A DNA stretch of 64,000 nucleotides from Lactobacillus helsingborgensis (GTDB lineage: Bacteria > Bacillota > Bacilli > Lactobacillales > Lactobacillaceae), in contig NZ_KQ034046.1 of the NCBI RefSeq assembly GCF_000970855.1, forward strand, positions 967,755 through 1,031,754, read 5' to 3'. The translations under genes were made by a program, and so were the position numbers. The first letter of the stretch is position 1; each line of letters begins with the position of its first letter. The notes below the pieces were generated by a model. It did no database searches. It was not told the DNA's origin and saw nothing but the letters and a program-made list of their open reading frames with translations. Below are positions 49,509-58,198 of the stretch, one piece after another.

Positions 49509-49602
49509 CTATTTAAACCAAATTTTGCTCTTTAGTTTAATCTACTTTTATAAACAGATGGTGTCAAAAAATTAGCTTTAATAACATGAACTATATGTTG
49601 AG

Positions 49603-50976
49603 CTATTTGTTTTTGGCTGCGTGATAAAAATGGATGGCAAAACCTATTGCCAAACCCACAATAGCTGGAAATACCCAGTCCATTCCGATATCTGCAAAGG
49701 GTAAAAAGCGCATTTGAAATGATTTTAACTGCAGTGCCCACGGCTGCTTGCTAACAACAGGGGGAAAAGAGGCGATCATATCCAAGATAGCTGGAATAAA
49801 GGTTAAAGCAATCCCCCAGAAATAGACAATTGGGTCACGGTCAAAAAGAGAGCCGGAAATAGATAAAATAATCAAGACCATTGCTATAGGATATAAAAAC
49901 ATCAGCATTGGTGTTGACCACGAAATAATAGTATCTAGACCAAAATTAGCAGTAATAAAAGAAACGAACGTCATTATTGTCAACCAACCATGATAGCTGA
50001 TTTTATTAAAACTACGGTGAAAATCTTGGGCAAACGCTGCAATCAAGCCAACTGCGGTTGTTAGACAGGTCAAGGTAACCAATGTAGCCAGCAAAGCATG
50101 ACCAAAGTTACCTAAATAATAAGTCACGATTTGATTAAAAACAGTGCCGCCTTCTGCTGAAACTTTAAAATGGTTTAAAGTAGTTGCTCCTAACCAAATT
50201 AAGCCCACATAAATTACTCCTATAGCACCGGTCGCAATGACTCCTGCCCTAGCTGTAACTTCAGCGTTGCTTTTAGCCGAGGTTTTTCCCAGCTGTCTGA
50301 CAGCAGAAACGATTGTATAACCGAAAGCTAAGCCCGCTAATGCATCCATCGTGTTATAGCCTTCTAAAAAGCCATTAAAAAATGGAGCAGTTTGGTAAGC
50401 AGCAGTTACGTTTTGCTGCTTTGCCGCACCCATAGGTGAAAAAGCTGCTAATAAAAAGACGGAAAACAGCAACAACAAAAATAATGGATTTAGAATACGA
50501 CCTATACTATCCAAAATGGTGGATTGCTGGTATGAAATAATAAATGCCAATATAAAAAAGATTGCAGAAAACACCAGTAATGCCGGTTTCGCCACAGATT
50601 TGGGCAAGACCGGTTGCAAGCCCACTGAAAATGAAATACTAGCAGTCCGCGGCGTTGCAAATAATGGTCCTAAAGTTAAATGAATCAAAACCATAAAAGA
50701 CAGGGCAAAAATTTTACCTAATGGTTTACCAATGTCGTAAACACCTTTGGCATGACTGGCACTGATTGCGAGTACAGCTAAAAGTGGTAATAAAACTGCA
50801 GTCACTAAGAAGCCAAAAGTAGCCATCCCCCAATTAGCTCCTGCAAGCTGCCCCAAATGAATAGGAAAAATCAAGTTACCAGCACCAAAAAATAATCCGA
50901 ATAACAAAGAAGCAACAACTAAATATTGTTTCCAAGTTAAGGGTTTGGTATTCACATCTTGTTCAATTTCTTCCAT
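49603..50976 (-). CDS. brnQ: Branched-chain amino acid carrier BrnQ (valine-type T-box)
   Basis: A 457-residue LIVCS-family symporter with about 12 helices. It has the typical start region FGAGNLIFPIHLGQLAGANW and GYNTMDALAGLAFG. The ATG at 50976 lies 7 bases after AGGAGG, better spaced than the ATG at 50979, and the frame further upstream has no site. It is a close paralogue of the gene at 51404-52789. Its leader reads GTA as specifier, pointing to valine limitation as its signal. Confidence 0.94.
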   Translation of the reverse strand: MEEIEQDVNTKPLTWKQYLVVASLLFGLFFGAGNLIFPIHLGQLAGANWGMATFGFLVTAVLLPLLAVLAISASHAKGVYDIGKPLGKIFALSFMVLIHLTLGPLFATPRTASISFSVGLQPVLPKSVAKPALLVFSAIFFILAFIISYQQSTILDSIGRILNPLFLLLLFSVFLLAAFSPMGAAKQQNVTAAYQTAPFFNGFLEGYNTMDALAGLAFGYTIVSAVRQLGKTSAKSNAEVTARAGVIATGAIGVIYVGLIWLGATTLNHFKVSAEGGTVFNQIVTYYLGNFGHALLATLVTLTCLTTAVGLIAAFAQDFHRSFNKISYHGWLTIMTFVSFITANFGLDTIISWSTPMLMFLYPIAMVLIILSISGSLFDRDPIVYFWGIALTFIPAILDMIASFPPVVSKQPWALQLKSFQMRFLPFADIGMDWVFPAIVGLAIGFAIHFYHAAKNK

Positions 50977-51051
50977 CATGATTCCTCCTAAACAGAAAAT
51001 CAAACACAAATTAATATGATAAAAAACTTTGATAAATAATAGGGCAATAAA

Positions 51052-51330
51052 AAAGCACCCTTGATTTAATCAAGGGTGCTGTCAGCACGGTACCACCTAT
51101 ATTACTGTAAACATTTTTACTGCTAAAAAATCTCACAGTCACTTCACGTACGGTAAAAATTACGATACGCTAACACGTTAATGGGTGTCACCAATATAAG
51201 CTACTAATCATTCACCATATAGCTCAAAGTTACTTTCAGTTTGCCATCACGGTCCATTTTCAGCTACAGGACTCTCTAAAACGCTACATGCAAACTTACT
51301 TATCTTTTCATCGCTTTATCAATATTAATG
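51052..51330 (-). promoter_or_regulatory. T-box leader, valine specifier GTA
   Basis: On the minus strand the T-box core GGTGGTACCGTG is at 51086-51097 and the terminator stem arms are at 51054-51064 and 51070-51080. The specifier loop reads ACTGAAA-GTA-ACTTTGAGC, putting GTA (Val) at 51231-51233. This context aligns with ACTGAAA-ATC in the leader at 52862. Confidence 0.88.
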
Positions 51331-51332
51331 AT

Positions 51333-51361
51333 ATTTTAATCAATGCCTTTTTTCATGTCAA
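51333..51361 (-). promoter_or_regulatory. Promoter of the valine T-box brnQ
   Basis: On the minus strand the -35 box is TTGACA (51356-51361) and the -10 box TAAAAT (51333-51338), with a 17-base spacer. This is a near-consensus promoter placed just upstream of the T-box. Confidence 0.8.
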
Positions 51362-51403
51362 CTATAATTTTAAAAACACCGTTAAAATTTAGATGGTACA
51401 TTA

Positions 51404-52789
51404 CTAATTTTGTAAAGATTTGACTTTTCTTGTTACCACATAATGACATGCTAAACCAATTGTTAATCCTAGTAAGGCTGGAATAATCCAATCCATTCCA
51501 ATTGCCGCAAAAGGCAGGAATTTCATTTGCACACCTTTTAAGGCCAGTGCCCACGAACTTTGGCTTACTACAGGTGGAAAAGCAGCGATCATATCTAAAA
51601 ATGCAGGAACAAGTGTGAACAGTACAGTCCAGAAATATACCACTCTATCTTTGTTAAATAAATTCGCAGTAATTGAAAGCAGAATTAAAACCATTGCAAA
51701 AGGATAGAGAAACATCAACATTGGTGTGGACCAGGCAATAATAGTGTCCAGACCAAAATTAGCAGTCAAAAATGAAGCTAATGTCATTAAAAATAACCAG
51801 GTATGATAACTAACTTTAGGGAAGCTCCGGTGAAAATCTTGAGCAAAAGCAGCGATTAAACCGACCGCAGTAGTTAAGCACGTCACTGTAATCAGACTAG
51901 CTAGAAGCGCATGCCCCACATTGCCCAAATAATAAGTCACTATTTGATTGAAAGTAGTGCCACCATCTGCAGCAATTCGATAATGTTGCAAGGTGGTTGC
52001 ACCCAGCCAGATCAAAGCTACATAGATGACACCAATAGTTAAAGTTGCCAGTATACCCGCTTTGGCAGTGACTTTAGCATTGCTTTTGGCAGTGGTTTTG
52101 CCCATTTGTCTGACAGCAGTCACAACGGTTACCCCAAATGCTAATCCAGCCAGCGCATCCATCGTATTATAGCCTTGCAGAAAGCCGTTAAAAAAGGGAG
52201 CCTGTTGGTATGCTAAAGTTACTTTTTGAGCTGCAGCTCTACCCATCGGCGAAAAGAAACCCATCAGAAATACGATAAATAACAGTAACAAGAATAATGG
52301 ATTTAGCACTTTGCCAATGCTGGTTAAAATGTTTGATTCTTCATAAGCAACCACAAACGCACATACAAAAAATATAGTTGAAAAAATTAGCAGACCAATT
52401 TGAGCCATGTTCTGCGGCAACATGGGCTCAATTCCTACTTTAAAAGAAATACTAGCTGTACGGGGTGTACCAAAAAGAGGTCCGATAGTAAGGTGAATTA
52501 AGATCATAAAAACTAAGGCAAATGTCGAACCCAGAGGCAGTCCAATGTCATATACGCCTTGGGCATGCGTTACACTAATAGCCAAAACCGATAATAAAGG
52601 CAATAGAACAGCAGTTACCAAAAAACCTAAAGTAGCAACCAGCCAATTTGCGCCCGCCATTTGTCCCAAGTGAATGGGAAAAATGAGGTTTCCTGCTCCA
52701 AAAAATAATCCAAATAATAAAGATGCTACAACTAAATATTGTTTCCAAGTTAGTGGTTGCTGGTTAACATCTTGCTCAAGTTCGTTCAT
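51404..52789 (-). CDS. brnQ: Branched-chain amino acid carrier BrnQ (isoleucine-type T-box)
   Basis: A 461-residue LIVCS symporter, closely similar over its whole length to the gene at 49603-50976 (for example the shared blocks QPLTWKQYLVVASLLFGLFF at the start and FAQDFHRSF later). It begins behind GGAGGTTTATGC. The two probably arose by tandem duplication that included the leader. Its specifier is ATC, so isoleucine starvation should raise its expression. Confidence 0.94.
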   Translation of the reverse strand: MNELEQDVNQQPLTWKQYLVVASLLFGLFFGAGNLIFPIHLGQMAGANWLVATLGFLVTAVLLPLLSVLAISVTHAQGVYDIGLPLGSTFALVFMILIHLTIGPLFGTPRTASISFKVGIEPMLPQNMAQIGLLIFSTIFFVCAFVVAYEESNILTSIGKVLNPLFLLLLFIVFLMGFFSPMGRAAAQKVTLAYQQAPFFNGFLQGYNTMDALAGLAFGVTVVTAVRQMGKTTAKSNAKVTAKAGILATLTIGVIYVALIWLGATTLQHYRIAADGGTTFNQIVTYYLGNVGHALLASLITVTCLTTAVGLIAAFAQDFHRSFPKVSYHTWLFLMTLASFLTANFGLDTIIAWSTPMLMFLYPFAMVLILLSITANLFNKDRVVYFWTVLFTLVPAFLDMIAAFPPVVSQSSWALALKGVQMKFLPFAAIGMDWIIPALLGLTIGLACHYVVTRKVKSLQN

Positions 52790-52865
52790 GCATAAACCTC
52801 CAATTATAATAAAAATTGTTATTGCTCATTTTTTCTTCCAGTGAATTTTTTGCCATTTGAAATAA

Positions 52866-53140
52866 AAAAAGCACCCTGAATTTAATGAATTCAGGGTGCT
52901 TCAATTGGCACGGTACCACCTTTTTTACTGGCAAATTATCTCAAATTAATTTAACCAATCACTTCACGTACGGCAATATGCGATACGCTAACACAATAAT
53001 GGGTGTTACCAATAATGGTTACTTTAATTCACCATATAGCTCCAAGTGATTTTCAGTTTGCTTTTGCGGCTCTATTTCAGTCTCCAGAGCTCTCTGTACG
53101 TTACCAGTAAACTTACTTTTCTCTTCATCGCTTTTAAGAT
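52866..53140 (-). promoter_or_regulatory. T-box leader, isoleucine specifier ATC
   Basis: On the minus strand the T-box core GGTGGTACCGTG is at 52909-52920 and the terminator stem arms are at 52871-52882 and 52888-52899. The specifier loop reads ACTGAAA-ATC-ACTTGGAGC, placing ATC (Ile) at 53048-53050. Large parts of the leader are shared with the valine leader (for example GAGCTATATGGTGAAT and GTGTTAGCGTATCG). Confidence 0.9.
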
Positions 53141-53149
53141 ATTAAAGGT

Positions 53150-53178
53150 ATTTTAGTTTTTAATTAAAATATTGTCAA
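53150..53178 (-). promoter_or_regulatory. Promoter of the isoleucine T-box brnQ
   Basis: On the minus strand the boxes are TTGACA (53173-53178) and TAAAAT (53150-53155) with a 17-base spacer, identical to those of the other brnQ leader. Confidence 0.8.
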
Positions 53179-53192
53179 GTTTTCCTCAAAAA

Positions 53193-53831
53193 TCAAGCCA
53201 CTATTTTTGTGCCATGAACTTGTTGTACGTTTAATTTTTCAGCAATAAAATCACAATTTGTGCTTGTAATACCACCACCGGGTAAAATCTCTATCTGTCC
53301 TTTTGCCCAAGAAATAATTTCCTTAAGGTGGGAAATATTAGCCAAGATAGGTTTGCTCAGCTCACCGCCATGCGTCAAAATTCTTTTAACACCCTGTTCA
53401 GCCAACCAGCTTAGCTCTGCCTTTTGGATTCTTTGGGGAATTTCGTCAAAAGCCATGTGCATGACTACTTCAATGTTCAAAGAATGAGCCAAACTAAGCA
53501 GCTGTTTCATTTGTAACTTATTTAAATGGTTTTGGGAATTTAAGCAGCCAAATGCTACCCCCTGTGCTCCTAATTTGGCTGCTATTGTTAGATCACTAGC
53601 CATAATCTCAATTTCACTTGCACTATAAACAAAATTGCCACCACGCGGTCTAATCATTACTACAACTGGAATATTGCAGCTTTTAGTATAAGCGAGGGCT
53701 TTTTTCATTACACCGTATGTGGGAGTTGTCCCCCCTAACGCCAAGTCATTATTTAATTCAATTCTTTGAGCGCCATTTTTTATTACACGAGCAATATCGG
53801 TAAAATTTTCTACACAGGCTTCTTTTAACAT
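53193..53831 (-). CDS. cutC: CutC-family copper homeostasis protein
   Basis: A 212-residue TIM-barrel of the CutC family. The blocks RIELNNDLALGGTTP, VVMIRPRGGNFVYS and the histidine in VMHMAFDEIP are typical. CutC proteins have been tied to copper tolerance, but the mechanism is not firm. It is close to, but not in an operon with, copB. The length matches compact bacterial members. Confidence 0.9.
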   Translation of the reverse strand: MLKEACVENFTDIARVIKNGAQRIELNNDLALGGTTPTYGVMKKALAYTKSCNIPVVVMIRPRGGNFVYSASEIEIMASDLTIAAKLGAQGVAFGCLNSQNHLNKLQMKQLLSLAHSLNIEVVMHMAFDEIPQRIQKAELSWLAEQGVKRILTHGGELSKPILANISHLKEIISWAKGQIEILPGGGITSTNCDFIAEKLNVQQVHGTKIVA

Positions 53832-53889
53832 TTAAATTCCTTTCTCAAAAGTTAGTAAAAATAGCACAAGCAGACAATTTTATCATTAT

Positions 53890-54798
53890 TTAGTTAAAAG
53901 CTGAAATTTGGGTTTTATTATTTGGTGCAGGGTTAGCAGTAAATATCTGGGCTTTGTGCTTATTATCAGCAACACAAAAAGTAAATTCAACATTAGTTGC
54001 GACACCCCATTCCCCCTTATTATTCAGGGCAATTAATGAAATCTCACCAACTTGGCCATAGCGCTGTTTTAATTTTTTACAAAAAGAATAAACAGCTGAG
54101 TCACATGCTTCTTGCGGGCTTCTACCTGCAGACATTTGCCGCACAATTTCATAAGATAAACAACCTTTCATAATATCTTCACCAAGACCAGTAGCAGCCG
54201 CTGCTCCTATATCACTGTCAGCATAAAAACCTGAACCTGATAAAGGAGAATCACCAATCCGACCATTTTTCTTCATAAATAAACCAGATGTTGAAGTTGC
54301 TACCGTAACAGCACCATTTTGATCTAAAGTGATTGCGCCAACAGTGTCGTGACCAGCATAGGGGTGAACATCATGCTCATGAGTCTCTTTAACTTTTTGC
54401 TGCCATGTTTTCTTAGCATTAGCAGTAAGCATGTTAGTCATTTCAAAACCATTTTTCATCGCGTAATTGCTAGCACCTTCACCTACTAAAAAACTATTGG
54501 TTTTGTTTGAACTCAATTTGCGCGCCACAGAAACCGCATGCTTGACATTTTCAATAGCGGCTACAGAACCTTGTGCGAGTGTATTACCATCCATAAAGGC
54601 AGCATCCATTTGCACGATGCCGTTTTCGTTGGGCAATCCGCCATAACCAACAGAAGTATACTCGGCATTAGATTCAACCTGATTAATTAGTTTTTCAACT
54701 GCGTCTTTGGCATCTGTACCCTTTTTTAACAAGTCTGCTGAGGTTTTTAGGCCCTCATAAGACATATTCCACGTTGAAATTACCGCCCAATTATTCAT
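53890..54798 (-). CDS. N4-(beta-N-acetylglucosaminyl)-L-asparaginase (glycosylasparaginase)
   Basis: A 302-residue Ntn-hydrolase of the family that cleaves the GlcNAc-Asn bond of glycoprotein breakdown products. Autoprocessing should occur between D151 and T152 in HDTVGAI, making T152 the nucleophile. RIGDSPLSGSG and ATGLGED match the substrate site, and STW near residue 10 matches the conserved tryptophan of human and Flavobacterium enzymes. There is no signal peptide, unlike the Flavobacterium form, so it acts in the cytoplasm. Plain isoaspartyl peptidase activity is a less likely alternative. Confidence 0.87.
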   Translation of the reverse strand: MNNWAVISTWNMSYEGLKTSADLLKKGTDAKDAVEKLINQVESNAEYTSVGYGGLPNENGIVQMDAAFMDGNTLAQGSVAAIENVKHAVSVARKLSSNKTNSFLVGEGASNYAMKNGFEMTNMLTANAKKTWQQKVKETHEHDVHPYAGHDTVGAITLDQNGAVTVATSTSGLFMKKNGRIGDSPLSGSGFYADSDIGAAAATGLGEDIMKGCLSYEIVRQMSAGRSPQEACDSAVYSFCKKLKQRYGQVGEISLIALNNKGEWGVATNVEFTFCVADNKHKAQIFTANPAPNNKTQISAFN

Positions 54799-54887
54799 TT
54801 TTAATCTTCCTTTTAAATTAGTATAGTAATAATACTAAACTAGAGCAGAAGAAGTAACAAGTGCCATCATAAAAATCTTTGGCGGGC

Positions 54888-54927
54888 AAAATAAAAAAGC
54901 TTTGAATACTACTATTCAAAGCTTTTT
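54888..54927 (-). terminator. Terminator of the DASS/flavoprotein operon
   Basis: On the minus strand AAAAGCTTTGAATA pairs with TATTCAAAGCTTTT around a short loop, followed by T run. It lies 4 bases after the DASS transporter stop. Confidence 0.88.
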
Positions 54928-54930
54928 TGA

Positions 54931-56346
54931 TTACCACATGCCGATAACTTTAGTCCAAACCAGACCGCCGCCTAACCAGATGATGTTAAGTACAACACCA
55001 ATTATGGCGCTTAGTTTCCACCAATCTTTGTTAGAAACATAGCCTGTTGAAGAAAGCAAAGCGGCAGGACCTGCCGAATAGCTTGAAGTTGACAAGTATA
55101 AAGAACCGTCCAAAGCTAGCATTAACGCTGCCATCATAGGTGGCACTCCGGCGCCGATCGCAATTGAGAGAAATCCTGCATATAGAGCAGAAATTTGTGT
55201 AGAAACACTTGGGAATAAATAGTGGAGGTAGAAGTAAACCAAGAATAAGATTACCAGTACTAAAACCCAGTTCATACCATGAAGTGCACTACCTAAAGTC
55301 TTTGAGAACCAAGGGAAAAAGCCCAAAGTCATTAATTTTTGAGACATCAACATGATAATTGAAAGCCAAGTTAAGATGTTCCAAGCAAAACTTTGACCTA
55401 AAATATCCTTAACATTGATGACGCCAAATACCAATAGTAATGCAACTGCAATAAAGCTGACTAAAGTAGCGTCAATGCCAAACTTAGAGCCTACTAACCA
55501 TAATGCAACTGACAGGACAAAAACCACACCCATAATTTTTTCTGCAGCTGTCATTTTGCCTAATTCTTGTAATTTTTTGTCTGCCCAAGCATGAGCATTA
55601 GGTGTTTCTTTGATCTTAGGAGGGTAAATTTTATATAGAATAAAAGGTACTAATATTAAGGAAATTATGCCTGGTACGATTGCAGCTACAAACCATTGCA
55701 TCCAGGAAATAGTAACGTTTTGGGTCTTTGCTATTCCTAATGCCACCATGTTACCGGCTAAACCAGTTAGAAACATGGTGGATGTAACGATGTTAACTTC
55801 GTATTCTGTAAAGACCAGGAATGAACCCATGTCACGCTCAGTTCCCTTTTTAGGATCTGAACCCATTTCTCTTGATAAGTTATCAATAATTGGGTACATA
55901 ATACCGTTAACACGAGCGTTGTTACTTGGGATACCAACTGCCAGAACAGTCTCCACTAGGGATAAGGCATAAGCCAAACCTAAAGTTCTCTTGCCAAAAG
56001 TTTTGACAAAGAAGTAGGCAATTCTTTTACCAAGACCCGATTTAATAAAGCCGGCCGCCATAAACATACACATAGCGACCATCCATGCCGTGGAATTACC
56101 AAAGCCGGCAGTGACTTCTTCCATCTTAAAAATACCGGTTAATGTAGCAATTACCACCGCTATTATTGTAGTTGCCATCATTGGTAATGGTTTAGTTACA
56201 CAGGCAATTATAGTTGCAATAAATATGGCGAATAGGTGCCAGGCTTGAACGTTAATTGCCGCTGGTTTTAATGGAGTTAACAGCCATAAGCCAATGCCAA
56301 TAGCTAGTGGTAAAACCCACTTTTTCCATTGAATTTTATCTGACAT
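54931..56346 (-). CDS. DASS-family anion transporter (second copy)
   Basis: A 471-residue membrane protein of the DASS/CitT family, paralogous to 40887-42353 (shared KWVLPLAIGIGLWLLTPLKP-like start, SNNARVNG signature, and a TSSYSAGPA region in place of TTHYANGPA). The ATG at 56346 follows AAGGAGAATAAAGAA; an upstream frame to 56394 lacks a site. It starts 4 bases after the flavoprotein stop. The differing second signature suggests a different dicarboxylate or other anion, probably the substrate or product of the two reductases. Confidence 0.9.
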   Translation of the reverse strand: MSDKIQWKKWVLPLAIGIGLWLLTPLKPAAINVQAWHLFAIFIATIIACVTKPLPMMATTIIAVVIATLTGIFKMEEVTAGFGNSTAWMVAMCMFMAAGFIKSGLGKRIAYFFVKTFGKRTLGLAYALSLVETVLAVGIPSNNARVNGIMYPIIDNLSREMGSDPKKGTERDMGSFLVFTEYEVNIVTSTMFLTGLAGNMVALGIAKTQNVTISWMQWFVAAIVPGIISLILVPFILYKIYPPKIKETPNAHAWADKKLQELGKMTAAEKIMGVVFVLSVALWLVGSKFGIDATLVSFIAVALLLVFGVINVKDILGQSFAWNILTWLSIIMLMSQKLMTLGFFPWFSKTLGSALHGMNWVLVLVILFLVYFYLHYLFPSVSTQISALYAGFLSIAIGAGVPPMMAALMLALDGSLYLSTSSYSAGPAALLSSTGYVSNKDWWKLSAIIGVVLNIIWLGGGLVWTKVIGMW

Positions 56347-56350
56347 TTCT

Positions 56351-58186
56351 TTATTCTCCTTTAGAGCTATTTTGTGCTTTCTTAATCGCCGCATTCACGG
56401 CTTCCTTTAAAGCATTAGTTGTGGTAGAAGCTCCTGAAACTGCATCAACATTCGTAGAATTATTACTTACCATTTCCTGGGGTATACGGTCAATGGCTAC
56501 AGCGCCAATTCCTTCCGTTTCATGATTTTCTAGTACTTCAATTTTTTTGATTTCATTATCAAAATAGGTCACGCGAACCAAAATCCTACCGCCAATACCT
56601 GCTTCAGAAGATCCTAGAAACTGATTTTGTCCCAGCTCAATTTGATCGTCCTTTTCACCATCCAAAAGATCATTAATTCGCGGCAACTTCTTCGTTAAAT
56701 TAATCGAATCTTCAATTGGCTCTAACTTGGCAGCATTTTCTCCAGCAATTTTGCCAAAAATCAAGCATTCAGCTAAGTTGCCACCGCCCTGATAACGATT
56801 GACGCACATTCCGCCAAGCTCACCAGCTGTGTAGAGACGTTTGATTGGTTGATTGTTGACATCAAGTACACGGGCTAACTCATCATGTTCTGGTCCACCT
56901 TGGGTATTAAGCACTGCGGGAGCCAATTTAACTGCATGGACGTCATCTTTTAAATCGAAACTAGTCATTGACTCAGGTGCACGACCAAATTCCATATCCT
57001 TGCCGTTAGTGGCAAACTCGTTAAATTGCGAAACAGTATTTTCCAGATTTGCGGTCGGTACATTCATTTTTTGAGCTAATTCAGCCAGTGAACCGGCACT
57101 AACAACCTTGTCAAAGAACTTACCGTACTTGAGTTTTCCTTGTTTCTGTTCTAAGACAAACTTTTGATATTGCTGATTATCAAAGACCAACCAAGCATTG
57201 TCGTAAGCGTGAGGCAATAGATAGTCTCCATGTTCAGCGATATGACCATGTCTGAATTTGGCATCTTCACGCATAAAGCGAGTGCCGTCGTCTGCCACCG
57301 CAAAAATCGCACCTGATTTGACATTTTGCCAGCCGCTAACTTGCCGACCACGCTCATTTTCACCTTCAGCAATTACATAGCTGGGGACGATGCCTAATGA
57401 CTCATAATTGCTCATGTGCCACATTTTTGCTCCAACTTCAGCAGTCATTTTAATCCCGTCACCCTTATTATAGAGAGTGCCCAGCGGAGTTAATTTAGTG
57501 ACGTGCAGGTAATCTTGCTGCATCTGCTCATTATTTTCAAATCCACCTGTAGCAACAATTACTCCTTTGCGAGCATGAATATAATATTGTTTCTTATTAC
57601 GATTAATAATTACTCCAGCTATTTCACCAGTTGCCTCGTCCTGCAATAAATGCTCTGCTTTAGAATTAAGCCAGACATCAATGTTGGCAGCATTTTTGAC
57701 TACTTGAGCACGAATTACTTTCCATAGTTCAGCATCAAAGTCTTGATTATGAACCAGAGCAAAATCAAAGGTTTCAGAGCCGCGATATTCAGGATACTCA
57801 CATAAATTCTTTTTCTTTGCTAAATGGTCACCCGGTTGATTATCACGTGACCAGATAAAAGGATCAATACCAAAATACTTCTTAAAATATTGCGGCATAT
57901 TAACAAAGCCATCAAGATAAACAGCCATTGTTTTCTGATCAAAATTATATGGCGCTGCCAGCTGCTCATAATATTCAGCAATCTTCTTTCTATCATGTGC
58001 CATAGCAACATGCTGTGCTGAATAACGGGTGTTACCACCCTCATGACCATAAGGAGCAGCGTCAACTAATAAGACTTGAGCACCATTTTCTGCCGCAAAA
58101 CGAGCTGCCGTGCCTCCGGCTCCACCGAAACCTAAAACGACTACATCATACACACCATTCCACTTAGTTTTTTCGTTGATTTTCAT
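56351..58186 (-). CDS. FAD- and FMN-binding reductase of unknown acceptor
   Basis: A 611-residue two-domain flavoprotein. The N-terminal FAD domain has GFGGAGGTAARFAAENGA near residue 18. The C-terminal FMN-binding domain (about residues 520-600) ends with DAVSGAST, the site where ApbE attaches FMN to a Thr/Ser. The fumarate-reductase HYTMGG and NRIGGN segments are replaced by LNTQGG and RYQGGG, so fumarate is an unlikely acceptor. There is no signal peptide. It is 12 bases downstream of its paralogue and next to the DASS carrier. Confidence 0.9.
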   Translation of the reverse strand: MKINEKTKWNGVYDVVVLGFGGAGGTAARFAAENGAQVLLVDAAPYGHEGGNTRYSAQHVAMAHDRKKIAEYYEQLAAPYNFDQKTMAVYLDGFVNMPQYFKKYFGIDPFIWSRDNQPGDHLAKKKNLCEYPEYRGSETFDFALVHNQDFDAELWKVIRAQVVKNAANIDVWLNSKAEHLLQDEATGEIAGVIINRNKKQYYIHARKGVIVATGGFENNEQMQQDYLHVTKLTPLGTLYNKGDGIKMTAEVGAKMWHMSNYESLGIVPSYVIAEGENERGRQVSGWQNVKSGAIFAVADDGTRFMREDAKFRHGHIAEHGDYLLPHAYDNAWLVFDNQQYQKFVLEQKQGKLKYGKFFDKVVSAGSLAELAQKMNVPTANLENTVSQFNEFATNGKDMEFGRAPESMTSFDLKDDVHAVKLAPAVLNTQGGPEHDELARVLDVNNQPIKRLYTAGELGGMCVNRYQGGGNLAECLIFGKIAGENAAKLEPIEDSINLTKKLPRINDLLDGEKDDQIELGQNQFLGSSEAGIGGRILVRVTYFDNEIKKIEVLENHETEGIGAVAIDRIPQEMVSNNSTNVDAVSGASTTTNALKEAVNAAIKKAQNSSKGE

Positions 58187-58198
58187 TTTTGCACTTCT

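Noticed and set aside
49532-49741. A short minus-strand frame at the end of the first brnQ
   Set aside because: It overlaps brnQ in another frame and has no ribosome site or domain.
51052-53140. The two near-identical leaders as a transposon or direct repeat
   Set aside because: The shared blocks are T-box structure plus duplicated coding sequence. There are no terminal repeats or transposase.
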